This document shows, in pieces, positions 34,441-43,080 of a stretch of 64,000 bases of DNA. The stretch covers positions 29,682 through 93,681 of the forward strand of contig JAIXOU010000139.1 in assembly GCA_027486585.1 (NCBI GenBank), written 5' to 3'. Numbering within the stretch: position 1 is the first letter of the stretch; each line of letters starts with the position of its first letter. A program made the translations under genes and the position numbers. Source of the stretch: Verrucomicrobiaceae bacterium (GTDB lineage: Bacteria; Verrucomicrobiota; Verrucomicrobiia; Verrucomicrobiales; Verrucomicrobiaceae). The notes below the pieces were generated by a model that saw only the letters and a program-made list of their open reading frames with translations, was not told where the DNA came from and did not search any database.

Positions 34441-36247
34441 TATTTCCGGCATTTTATCAGCTTCAGGTTGGTCCGATTCATTGGGCTCAGCGCTGACTTC
34501 CATGCAGTCGGCTTTACGCCATCGCGGACCTGATGATGCTGGTCTTTGGATTGATTCTTCAGCGGGTGTTGGATTGGCGCATACTCGCTTAGCCGTCTTG
34601 GATTTATCTCCAGCTGGTCATCAGCCAATGGCCACCTCAAATAGTCGCTACCACATCGTCTTCAATGGGGAGATCTACAATTTCCGTGAACTGCGGGCTG
34701 GGCTGGAAAAAGACGGTGCCGTTTTTAAGTCACACGCAGACACGGAGGTGCTGCTGGAATTGTATGCACGTCATGGTGAAGTCATGGTGCAGATGTTGCG
34801 GGGAATGTTTGCCTTTTGTATCTGGGATCAGCAAGACCGCTCAGCTTTTCTGGCCCGTGATCCGATGGGGATCAAACCACTGTATTATGCTGCCTTAAAT
34901 GGCCAATTTTTATTTGCTTCAGAACTGCACGCTTTACGCCATTGTGGCCTAGTGCCTAGCACGGTAAACTCCGAGGCCGTGGTGATGTTCCTTGAGATGG
35001 GTTCAGTTCCTGAGCCACTGACGCTGCTTCATTCGGTTAGCATGCTCGAAGCTGGGCATTCATTGACCTGGCGCGCAGGGAATCTTAAAAAAACATGTTT
35101 CTGGAGTCCCTCGTTTTCATCAATCAAGACTGACTGGGACGTGGTAAGCTCGGCGCGTTCTGCTCTGTTGGATTCAGTCCGAGCGCACTTCGTTAGCGAT
35201 GTCCCTGTGGGAGTCTTTTTGAGTGGTGGGATTGATTCGACAGCGCTTGTTGCCTTGGCTCGTCAATTAGGGATGGATCAGTTGGCGACTTTCTCCATTG
35301 GCGTGGATAATACGAGCCTGGATGAAAGTTCGGTGGCGCGTCGAACGGCTGAACATTTCGGCACGGATCATCATGAATTACGGCTTACGAGTGATGTGGG
35401 GGAATCTACCTTTGCGGATTTCCTCAAGCATATGGATCAGCCCAGTATAGATGGCTTCAATTCATTCACTGTTTCGTCCTTTGCCCGCAGCCAAGGGATG
35501 AAGGTGGTCTTGTCTGGTTTGGGTGGAGATGAGCTTTTTGGTGGGTATCCCAGCTTTCAACAAGTGCCTAAGCTTGCGCGCTTGAGTCGTTCTTTGCATC
35601 GGTTGCCTGGCTTGGCTCAATCCATAGGTTCTGTATTGGAGAATTGGGCTCCGCAGGCTCGCTACCGTCGGTTGGGTGCTTTTTTGCGACAAGCGCCTAC
35701 TCTTACAGAGGCATGGAAAACGTATCGTGGCATTTTTTCACCAGCGGAGGCAAAGCAGATTGCGAGTAGGTTGTTGGGCGCCGATTTTCAAGTTGATACA
35801 AACTCTTGGCCTGAGGCTTTCACGCACTCTTTGGAGGATCGTCTGCCTCAGTTTCCCACGGATGCGGATGCCGTTAGTGCATTGGAGCTTCAGTGTTACA
35901 TGCGCAATCAACTTCTCCGAGATAGTGATGTGATGAGCATGGCCCATGGCTTGGAGTTGCGCGTTCCCTTTGTGGATCGAGTGCTCTTTGAAAGTCTGGC
36001 TCAAATCCCATCAGGCCAAAGAATACAAGCAGGGAAGAAGCTCCTGCTTCAGGCGCTACCGGAGATTCCCGAATGGGTCGCGAATCAGCCTAAGCGCGGG
36101 TTTACGTTTCCTTTTGAACAATGGCTTGAAGCCTCATGGGGGACTGCCTTCCGTGATGTGACTCGTGGTTTGCCAAATGCTAACCCGACTTGGTATCAGC
36201 GCTGGGCTGTGTTCATGTTGGAACGTTGGCTTGCGGATTCGAAGTAG
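34433..36247 (+). CDS. asnB: Asparagine synthase, glutamine-hydrolysing
   Basis: 604 aa. Cys2 follows the initiator Met as the amidotransferase nucleophile (CSISGIL), then RGPDD and the glutamine-binding VFNGEIYNF with HADTEVLLE. The synthetase half has the PP-loop SGGIDS (264-269) and LSGLGGDELFGGY. The family makes asparagine from aspartate using glutamine and ATP. Members in polysaccharide loci often amidate uronic acid residues instead, which would fit with the WbpA-type dehydrogenase here; that is inference. It overlaps the preceding GT4 gene by 8 nt. Confidence 0.9.
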   Translation: MCSISGILSASGWSDSLGSALTSMQSALRHRGPDDAGLWIDSSAGVGLAHTRLAVLDLSPAGHQPMATSNSRYHIVFNGEIYNFRELRAGLEKDGAVFKSHADTEVLLELYARHGEVMVQMLRGMFAFCIWDQQDRSAFLARDPMGIKPLYYAALNGQFLFASELHALRHCGLVPSTVNSEAVVMFLEMGSVPEPLTLLHSVSMLEAGHSLTWRAGNLKKTCFWSPSFSSIKTDWDVVSSARSALLDSVRAHFVSDVPVGVFLSGGIDSTALVALARQLGMDQLATFSIGVDNTSLDESSVARRTAEHFGTDHHELRLTSDVGESTFADFLKHMDQPSIDGFNSFTVSSFARSQGMKVVLSGLGGDELFGGYPSFQQVPKLARLSRSLHRLPGLAQSIGSVLENWAPQARYRRLGAFLRQAPTLTEAWKTYRGIFSPAEAKQIASRLLGADFQVDTNSWPEAFTHSLEDRLPQFPTDADAVSALELQCYMRNQLLRDSDVMSMAHGLELRVPFVDRVLFESLAQIPSGQRIQAGKKLLLQALPEIPEWVANQPKRGFTFPFEQWLEASWGTAFRDVTRGLPNANPTWYQRWAVFMLERWLADSK

Positions 36248-36360
36248 TCGTTTTTGGGGATTCAAGTTTCAACCTTTGACTCTTTCCGCGCCGCACGCTT
36301 AGTCGCCCTCCGGGTCATGCTTCGGCTGATCTGTCTCCGTTCGCGCCACTCACTACGGCT

Positions 36361-36428
36361 CAGTCTTTCAGCCTTTCAGCCTTTCAGCTTTTCAGCTTTT
36401 CAGCTTTTCAGCTTTTCAGCTTTTCAGT
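36361..36428 (+). repeat. Octamer tract CAGCTTTT x8
   Basis: Eight consecutive 8-bp units (CAGTCTTT, CAGCCTTT x2, CAGCTTTT x5) end in CAGT directly before ATG 36429. The 5' untranslated region of the downstream gene is therefore repeat only, without a Shine-Dalgarno motif. The remaining spacer (36248-36360) has no recognisable element. Confidence 0.95.
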
Positions 36429-37568
36429 ATGCGCGTTCTCCATGTCATTCCCTCTTTGGCCATAGGTCAAGGTGGGCCAACTGTGGCAATGGGCGTGATC
36501 GAGCGGGCACTTCTAGCAGAGGGGATCGAGGTGGAAACGGTGACAACAGATGATGATGGTCCTGGCATAAGAAACGGGAAGGGGAACGGGCCGCCACTAC
36601 TGGAGAATGGCTGCGTGAGACGTTACTTCCGCAAGAATACGGAATTTTACACGGTCTCCGTTTCGTTAACGAGGTGGCTGCTTCAGGAGGTTCGGCAGTA
36701 TGATCTCGTGCATATTCACGCCTTGTTTTCGTTTGCGAGTATCGCCGCCGCGTTTGCCGCTAGACGGGCTGGAGTGCCGTTTGTTTTCAGGCCCTTTGGT
36801 GTGCTGAACCGCTATGGCGTGACACAGCGGCGCCCCTTTCTGAAAAAGCTGTCGTTACGATGGGTCGAGGGCCCACTCTTAACGGATGCGGCTGCGATTC
36901 ATTTCACGAGTCAAGATGAGGCCGAGCAGGCTGCCATGCTGGGTATTCCCTTTCGTCCTGTCATCATTCCGCTTGGGCTTGAGGCAATGCGCTTGCCGAT
37001 TCCGGAAGCTGATGCCCCCTTGACGATCCTTTATTTATCACGATTAAATCCAGTGAAGAATCTGGAGTCCTTGATTCATGCTTGGGCAACTTTAGCTCCG
37101 CGTTACAAGGAGTGGCGATTGTTGATTGCTGGTGGTGGTGAGGCGGAATACCGAGATCAGTTGCGTGCTTTGGCTAGTTCACTTGCTTTAGACAATCGGG
37201 TTCAATGGTTGGATCATGTCAGTGGTAATCAGAAGGCGCAGCTGCTGGCTAATGCCTCTATTTTTGTGCTTCCCTCTTTCTCTGAAAACTTCGGATTAGC
37301 TGCCGCTGAGGCACTGCTTGCCGGTAAAGCTTGCCTGTTGACTCCTGGCGTGGCGATTGCCTCAGGTGCGGCGGCTGCTCAAGCGGCGATCATCGCGGGG
37401 CCTCATAGCGAGTCGTTGGCATCTGCTTTGGAATCCATGATTACCAGTCCCGAGCTACGCCGACAACTCTCGCAGCATGCCTTGGAATACGCGGGTAAAG
37501 AACTCAGCACTCAACACATGGGCAAGCGCTTGGTCGAGCTTTATGAGGAGATACTAACCAAAGCATGA
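36429..37568 (+). CDS. Glycosyltransferase family 4
   Basis: 379 aa. VLHVIPSLAIGQGGPTVAM, VHIHALFSFASIAAAFAAR, FRPFGVLNRYG, ILYLSRLNPVKNLESLI, LLIAGGGE and PSFSENFGLAAAEALLAGKACLL with the paired glutamates. The start directly abuts an octamer tract. It overlaps the next gene by 4 nt. Confidence 0.9.
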   Translation: MRVLHVIPSLAIGQGGPTVAMGVIERALLAEGIEVETVTTDDDGPGIRNGKGNGPPLLENGCVRRYFRKNTEFYTVSVSLTRWLLQEVRQYDLVHIHALFSFASIAAAFAARRAGVPFVFRPFGVLNRYGVTQRRPFLKKLSLRWVEGPLLTDAAAIHFTSQDEAEQAAMLGIPFRPVIIPLGLEAMRLPIPEADAPLTILYLSRLNPVKNLESLIHAWATLAPRYKEWRLLIAGGGEAEYRDQLRALASSLALDNRVQWLDHVSGNQKAQLLANASIFVLPSFSENFGLAAAEALLAGKACLLTPGVAIASGAAAAQAAIIAGPHSESLASALESMITSPELRRQLSQHALEYAGKELSTQHMGKRLVELYEEILTKA

Positions 37569-38302
37569 GTGACTTGGTCCATTTGGTCATCCCTTGTTAT
37601 CGTGAAAGCGCACGGATCGGAGCTTTTCTTCCTGAGCTGTGTCGTGAAATGAGCGCCCTCGGTGGAGTGACGATCATGGTGGTGGAGGATGGTTCAGATG
37701 CAGAAGAAGTGGTGAAAATGGGTGCTGTCATTGAAGCGCTGCGCACCGAGTATGCCTGCCTGCTTGCCTTGAAATCGCTATCTAACAATCTGGGCAAAGG
37801 GGGGGCTGTATATTCTGGGTGGGCGGAGCCTGGTGAGGCTGACTGGCTTGCGTTTGTGGATGCAGATGGTGCTTGCTCACCCGTTGAGGTTGCAAGGTTG
37901 ATTCAAATGAAAAGTGCTGGGCGTGCCTTGTTTGCTTCGAGAGTCAAGATGTTGGGGCGGCGGGTAGATCGTCTTTTTAAAAGGCATCTACTGGGACGCA
38001 TTTACGCGACATTGGTCTCTGAGCTTTTGGATGTTCCAGTCTATGACTCTCAGTGTGGATTGAAGATTGTTCCCAGACTAGCGTTTGAGGGTATTGCGAG
38101 TCGATTGCAGGTCAGAGGTTTTGCCTTTGATGTTGAGCTGATGGTGGCACTGCTTGATACCGGTTGTGAGATTCAGGAGGTTCCCATTGACTGGCATGAA
38201 GTCGAGGGAGGAAAGGTGCACTTGCTTCGTGATTCCTGGCGTATGGCAGGGGACGTCTTAAAAATCCGCGCCAGACGATCCTGCTGGAAAATGCCCCTTT
38301 AA
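37565..38302 (+). CDS. Dolichyl-phosphate glucosyltransferase-like GT2
   Basis: 245 aa. VHLVIPCYRESARIGAFL, VEDGSD, NLGKGGAVYSG, FVDADGACSP (VDADG 98-102) and VPVYDSQCGLKIV follow the ALG5/DPG-synthase type of GT2. The likely product is a polyprenyl-phosphate hexose. It is coupled by ATGA to the preceding GT4. It ends 81 nt before gmd. Confidence 0.87.
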   Translation: MSDLVHLVIPCYRESARIGAFLPELCREMSALGGVTIMVVEDGSDAEEVVKMGAVIEALRTEYACLLALKSLSNNLGKGGAVYSGWAEPGEADWLAFVDADGACSPVEVARLIQMKSAGRALFASRVKMLGRRVDRLFKRHLLGRIYATLVSELLDVPVYDSQCGLKIVPRLAFEGIASRLQVRGFAFDVELMVALLDTGCEIQEVPIDWHEVEGGKVHLLRDSWRMAGDVLKIRARRSCWKMPL

Positions 38303-38383
38303 CATTTCAAGTCTTGCCTTTGATCTATTCGTCCGAGAAATTAGCATCCAACCCCTTTCGATTATATCCCGACCAACTCATTC

Positions 38384-39391
38384 ATGAAGAAAGCACTCAT
38401 TACCGGCATCACCGGACAAGACGGATCCTATTTAGCAGAGTTACTATTGGCTAAGGGCTATGAAGTTCACGGTATCATTCGTCGCGCTTCGAATTTTAAC
38501 ACACAACGGATTGACCATCTGTATGTGGACCCACATTTGAAAACCAATCTTCATCTTCATTATGGAGATCTGACGGATTCGGTGGCTCTTGTGAAGTTGA
38601 TTCATGAGCTGAAACCCGATGAGGTTTACAATCTAGGAGCCCAAAGCCATGTGCGTGTTTCCTTTGATGTGCCAGAATCGACAGGCGACATTGTGGGTCT
38701 TGGGACTTTGCGGATTTTGGAGGCTATACGTGAGGCCGGTATCGTTGACAAAGTGCGGTTTTACCAAGCTTCCTCTTCGGAGATGTTTGGCAAAGTGCAG
38801 GAAGTGCCACAAACAGAGAAGACACCTTTCTGGCCGCGTTCACCCTATGCTTGTGCCAAGGTTTACGGTTACTGGCTGACGGTCAATTATCGCGAGTCCT
38901 ACAACATTCATGCCAGCAACGGGATTCTCTTCAATCATGAATCGCCACGGCGCGGTGAAACCTTTGTGACTCGTAAAATCACCCGTGCAGCGACTCGCAT
39001 CAAGATGGGGCTGCAAGACCGCCTTTATCTCGGAACTCTCGATGCCAAGCGCGATTGGGGCTTTGCGGGTGAGTATGTGGAGATGATGTGGCTGATGCTT
39101 CAACAAGATCAGCCGGACGATTATGTGGTGGCGACGAATGAGACTCACAGCGTTCGTGAGTTTTGTCAGGAGTCTTTCCAGCTGCTCGGCTTAGATTGGG
39201 AAAAGTATGTCTCTTATGACGCCCGTTATGAACGGCCTGCTGAGGTGGAACTCCTGATTGGTGATCCTGCTAAAGCGAAACGCCAGCTAGGCTGGGAACC
39301 AAAGGTGAAGTTCAAGGAATTGGTTAAACTCATGATTGATGCCGATCTCGAGTTGGCCACAAAAGAAGCTCGGATCGCCAGCCTTGGATAA
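38384..39391 (+). CDS. gmd: GDP-mannose 4,6-dehydratase
   Basis: 335 aa. It converts GDP-D-mannose to GDP-4-keto-6-deoxy-D-mannose, the first step to GDP-L-fucose. The NAD(P)-binding motif is TGITGQDG (residues 7-14); [15 protein letters not shown], then [17 protein letters not shown] (S131-E133) and the catalytic Y155-x3-K159 in [12 protein letters not shown] are all in place. Late motifs include [15 protein letters not shown]. It is followed without a gap by fcl, giving the complete pathway pair. Confidence 0.96.
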   Translation: MKKALITGITGQDGSYLAELLLAKGYEVHGIIRRASNFNTQRIDHLYVDPHLKTNLHLHYGDLTDSVALVKLIHELKPDEVYNLGAQSHVRVSFDVPESTGDIVGLGTLRILEAIREAGIVDKVRFYQASSSEMFGKVQEVPQTEKTPFWPRSPYACAKVYGYWLTVNYRESYNIHASNGILFNHESPRRGETFVTRKITRAATRIKMGLQDRLYLGTLDAKRDWGFAGEYVEMMWLMLQQDQPDDYVVATNETHSVREFCQESFQLLGLDWEKYVSYDARYERPAEVELLIGDPAKAKRQLGWEPKVKFKELVKLMIDADLELATKEARIASLG

Positions 39392-40342
39392 ATGATGAAG
39401 CTTTTTATCGCAGGACATAATGGCATGGTGGGCGCGGCTTTGGTGCGCCGTTTCCAAGCCGAAAAGGGCGTTGAGATCATAACTCGAACTCGCTCTGAAC
39501 TGGACCTCACGGATCAGCGGGCTGTTTTTGATTTCTATTCAGAGTACCAACCGAATGCTGCAATCATTGCGGCAGGGAAGGTGGGAGGTATTCATGCTAA
39601 CAATACTTATCCAGCTGAATTTCTGCATCAAAATCTGGCGATTGCATTGAATTGTATTGATGGAGCGTATCGCTCTGGGGTGAAGCGTTTGCTCTATTTG
39701 GGAAGCTCCTGCATTTACCCCAAACATGCTCCTCAGCCAATGCCTGAGTCTTGTTTGCTGACTGGCGAGTTGGAGCCTACCAATGAAGGCTATGCCATTG
39801 CCAAAATTGCGGGGATCAAACTGGCGCAATACTATCGCCGTCAATATGGGGCGCTGTTTTATTCTGCCATGCCGACCAATTTGTATGGGCCTGGAGATCA
39901 GTATCATCCTGAAAACTCACATGTGCTGCCTGCTCTGATCCGCCGCTTTCATTTGGCTAAGATCGCCAACGATCCGACCGTGACCGCCTGGGGGTCTGGG
40001 ACGCCACAACGTGAGTTCATGCATGTGGATGATTTGGCTGATGCCTGTGCGCTGCTGATGGAGCAGGATTCACCACCGGACTGGATCAACATTGGTAGTG
40101 GCTCTGAAGTGACGATCAAGGGATTGGTGGAGCTGGTTGCCGAGGTGGTGGGCTATGGTGGGCAGATTGTTTGGGATTCTTCCAAGCCTGATGGCACGCC
40201 ACGGAAACTCATGGATTCTTCCAAGTTAACGGCACTGGGGTGGCGTCCACGTTACGATTTAAAAGCGGGTGTCAGCCATGCCTACGAATGCTTCTTGGCT
40301 GAAGTCGGTGCGCATACATTACGAGAAGGTTCGTCGATTTAA
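39392..40342 (+). CDS. fcl: GDP-L-fucose synthase
   Basis: 316 aa. It epimerises and reduces GDP-4-keto-6-deoxymannose to GDP-L-fucose with NADPH. The Rossmann motif is [11 protein letters not shown] (G8-x2-G11-x2-G14), then [20 protein letters not shown] and the catalytic pair Y134-x3-K138 in [11 protein letters not shown]. It starts one base after the gmd stop. The usual length of the family is matched. A fucose-type donor is therefore available for some of the glycosyltransferases here. Confidence 0.96.
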   Translation: MMKLFIAGHNGMVGAALVRRFQAEKGVEIITRTRSELDLTDQRAVFDFYSEYQPNAAIIAAGKVGGIHANNTYPAEFLHQNLAIALNCIDGAYRSGVKRLLYLGSSCIYPKHAPQPMPESCLLTGELEPTNEGYAIAKIAGIKLAQYYRRQYGALFYSAMPTNLYGPGDQYHPENSHVLPALIRRFHLAKIANDPTVTAWGSGTPQREFMHVDDLADACALLMEQDSPPDWINIGSGSEVTIKGLVELVAEVVGYGGQIVWDSSKPDGTPRKLMDSSKLTALGWRPRYDLKAGVSHAYECFLAEVGAHTLREGSSI

Positions 40343-40345
40343 TTG

Positions 40346-41560
40346 ATGAAGATCTTGCTGCTCAATCAGTGTTTTTATCCAGACTATGTGGCTACGGCGC
40401 AGTATCTGACCGATCTTGCTTTGGGACTGAAGGAAGCTGGGCATGAAGTGACGGTTGTTGCCTCATCTCGTGGTTATGACAATCCGCTCAATCGCTATCC
40501 GGTGAAAGAGACTTGGAGAGGGATTAAGATTCGCAGAATTTGGACCACAAGTTTGGGTAAAAAATCCAAGTGGCGCCGCTTTGTGGATTTTGGTGTTTTT
40601 TGGCTCAATGCCTCTTTAACGTTGCTGTGTTTGCCGCGCTTTGATGTCACTGTCTGTTTGACCTCCCCTCCACTGATCTCAACACTAGGCACAGTGATGG
40701 CCATGATCAAAGGTGGAGCTGTGGTGCCATGGATCATGGACTTGAATCCTGACGAGGCTGTTGCAGCTGGCTGGCTAAAGGAAGGTGGCCTTTCCGAAAG
40801 AGTCCTGAGCGCACTTCAACGCTGGAGCTTTCATCGTGCTGCCCGTATCATCAGTTTAGACCGCTTTATGAGTCGGAGGTTAATGGATAAAGGGGTGCCC
40901 GAAAAAATCATTCATACCGATGCTCCTTGGTCGCATGATGATGCTCTGAAATGGGATGAAGCTGGACGTGCTAATTTTAGGGCTAACCACGGTCTTACGG
41001 ACAAATTTGTCATCATGTATTCAGGCAATCACAGCCCCTGTCATCCGCTGGATACGGTTTTAGAATCGGCTGCGACTTTGGCCAGTAATGACCGCTTGGC
41101 CTTTCTCTTTGTCGGTGGTGGAAGTGAGTTTGTGAAGGTGAAGACGTTTGCCTCAGATCGTGGACTGACAAATATTACGTGTCTGCCTTATCAACCTTTG
41201 GAAACCCTGTCAGCTTCTTTATCAAGTGCTGATCTTCACTTGGTCGTTATGGGGCCGCCATTTGTTGGCATGATTCACCCATGCAAAGTTTATAATTTAT
41301 TAGTACTTGGTTTGCCTTTTCTGGCCATTGGTCCAGAGCAAAGCCACCTGACTGACCTTGCCTCTCACTTGCCGGATAAACGGTATGCACGCTTGACGCT
41401 TTTGGGTGATCAAGAATCCTTAAACCAAGAGCTCTTCACGGCGGCAAAGGATGGGCATTTGCCTCCTTCTGAGGCAAGCCGAAGACTCGCTTTGGAATAT
41501 TCTCAGAAACTCTTACTGCCTCGCTTGATTGATGTGATCATTGCTGCGGGCAATGTATGA
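40346..41560 (+). CDS. Glycosyltransferase family 4, WbuB-like
   Basis: 404 aa from ATG 40346; TTG 40343 abuts the fcl stop. The start LLLNQCFYPDYVATAQYLTDLA, a membrane-associated middle (CLTSPPLISTLGTVMAMI), IMDLNPDEAVAAG and MYSGNHSPCHP with GPPFVGMIHPCKVYNLLVLG are typical of the WbuB/WcaI group, which includes fucosaminyl- and fucosyltransferases. Placement after gmd-fcl makes a 6-deoxyhexose donor plausible. It ends in an ATGA overlap with the WecA-like gene. Confidence 0.88.
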   Translation: MKILLLNQCFYPDYVATAQYLTDLALGLKEAGHEVTVVASSRGYDNPLNRYPVKETWRGIKIRRIWTTSLGKKSKWRRFVDFGVFWLNASLTLLCLPRFDVTVCLTSPPLISTLGTVMAMIKGGAVVPWIMDLNPDEAVAAGWLKEGGLSERVLSALQRWSFHRAARIISLDRFMSRRLMDKGVPEKIIHTDAPWSHDDALKWDEAGRANFRANHGLTDKFVIMYSGNHSPCHPLDTVLESAATLASNDRLAFLFVGGGSEFVKVKTFASDRGLTNITCLPYQPLETLSASLSSADLHLVVMGPPFVGMIHPCKVYNLLVLGLPFLAIGPEQSHLTDLASHLPDKRYARLTLLGDQESLNQELFTAAKDGHLPPSEASRRLALEYSQKLLLPRLIDVIIAAGNV

Positions 41561-43080
41561 TTTCGACGTTTGATACGACTATGTTTTCACTCCTCCTGCC
41601 AGATTCAATGATGGGCCCGCCTGCTCCATTTATGCCTCAAACCTTAGAGATGCTGGTCTATTTTGGTGTGGCCATTGTGATTAGTTTGATTGGGACACTG
41701 GCAATTCTGAAGAGTAAGACGACCATTGGTTTGGATGCTCCCGATGGACGTCGTAAGTCCCATGAAATGCCGATTCCTCGCCTTGGTGGGTTACCCATTT
41801 TCATAGCTCTCTCGCTGGCCATCCTTGCCAGCCTTTACCTTGGGCGCATGAGACTGGACGAATGGGGGCCGTTGTTAGTCTGCAATTTGCTGATGTTCCT
41901 TGTTGGCTTTTTGGACGATCTGAAGCCTTTGGGGGCTAGGGTAAAGCTGATGGGGCAAATAGGTGTCTCATTGATTTTATACTCATTGGGGGTTTCCATC
42001 GACATCTTGAGTAACCCTTTTGGTGTAGGTGCCATCATTCTAGGCTGGTGGAGTCTTCCCTTGACGCTCTTTTGGTTGGTAGCGATTCCGAATATCATCA
42101 ATTTGATTGATGGTATGGATGGCTTGGCTGGTGGATTCGGTTTGTTCTTATCTCTCACTTTGGCTTTTGTCGGATATGTTTCTTTCAGTCCAGAGGTCAT
42201 GCTGATTTCCATTATTATGGCAGGGGCTTTAAGTGGATTTCTCTTCTTTAATTTCCCACCAGCAAAGATTTTCTTGGGCGATGGTGGGGCTTATTTAATT
42301 GGTTTTTTCGTGGCCTCAGTGTCCCTGAAGAGTTCTAACAAGGGCTCTGTGATTGCCGCTTTATTGGTCATTGTTATTGCTCTTGGTGTGCCAATTTTGG
42401 ATACTGCTTTCGCCATCTTGAGGCGTAGCATACGAGGTGTTCCGATCTTTAGCGCTGATGCTGAGCATATCCATCACCGGCTCATCTTGCTTGGCTACAG
42501 TAAAGGGCGCGCCCTGGTGGCCATGTATTCCGTTTGTGTGGTGTTGAGTCTCGTTGGGATCAGTATTTTGCTCACCAAGGGCATAGCACTACCGGTGGCT
42601 GGTGCCGTTCTATTCCTTTTGGCCATAGGCGCTGCACGTTACCTGGGCTATATTCGAAGTTGGAAAAAACTGCGTGAGCAGGTAAATCAGACTTTAGTGC
42701 GAAGAAGGCGGCTGGAACACATTCGGGCGCATGCGCGGGTCTTGGAGTTCGATATTGAGAAGTGCTCCAGTCTTGCCGACTTCTCAGATGTTTTGCGTCA
42801 CCGCTTTCGTTGGATTGGATTTAACGAGCATCGAACCGAAAAGTCACAGGTCGTCGTTTTGACCTTAAAATCGGGAGTTCAGATTGAGCTCCATTGTCCT
42901 GTCGACGATGGATTGCAGACCGACTGGTTTCATCGCGCAGATGTATTCACTGGGCTTTTTGAGCGCTGTTATGAGCGTTGGGGCGCGTTGCCTAACTTTG
43001 TGATCCCTGAGGGTTTCGAACCGAAGGTAAATATTGTTGCATTACAGCACACTGAGGAGGTAGCCACGATTCAATTATGA
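41557..43080 (+). CDS. WecA/TagO-like undecaprenyl-phosphate sugar-1-phosphate transferase with extra C-terminal domain
   Basis: 507 aa with about ten to eleven membrane segments. It should start glycan synthesis by moving GlcNAc-1-P, or a related sugar phosphate, onto undecaprenyl phosphate. Family motifs: GLDAPDGRRKSHEMPIPRLGG, FLDD (119-121), NLIDGMDGLAGG (about 182-193), FLGDGGAYL (about 239-247) and AEHIHHRL (302-309). After the last membrane segment about 140 soluble residues follow (from about 368), which ordinary WecA or TagO proteins lack. It has ATGA overlaps at both ends. Confidence 0.9.
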   Translation: MISTFDTTMFSLLLPDSMMGPPAPFMPQTLEMLVYFGVAIVISLIGTLAILKSKTTIGLDAPDGRRKSHEMPIPRLGGLPIFIALSLAILASLYLGRMRLDEWGPLLVCNLLMFLVGFLDDLKPLGARVKLMGQIGVSLILYSLGVSIDILSNPFGVGAIILGWWSLPLTLFWLVAIPNIINLIDGMDGLAGGFGLFLSLTLAFVGYVSFSPEVMLISIIMAGALSGFLFFNFPPAKIFLGDGGAYLIGFFVASVSLKSSNKGSVIAALLVIVIALGVPILDTAFAILRRSIRGVPIFSADAEHIHHRLILLGYSKGRALVAMYSVCVVLSLVGISILLTKGIALPVAGAVLFLLAIGAARYLGYIRSWKKLREQVNQTLVRRRRLEHIRAHARVLEFDIEKCSSLADFSDVLRHRFRWIGFNEHRTEKSQVVVLTLKSGVQIELHCPVDDGLQTDWFHRADVFTGLFERCYERWGALPNFVIPEGFEPKVNIVALQHTEEVATIQL

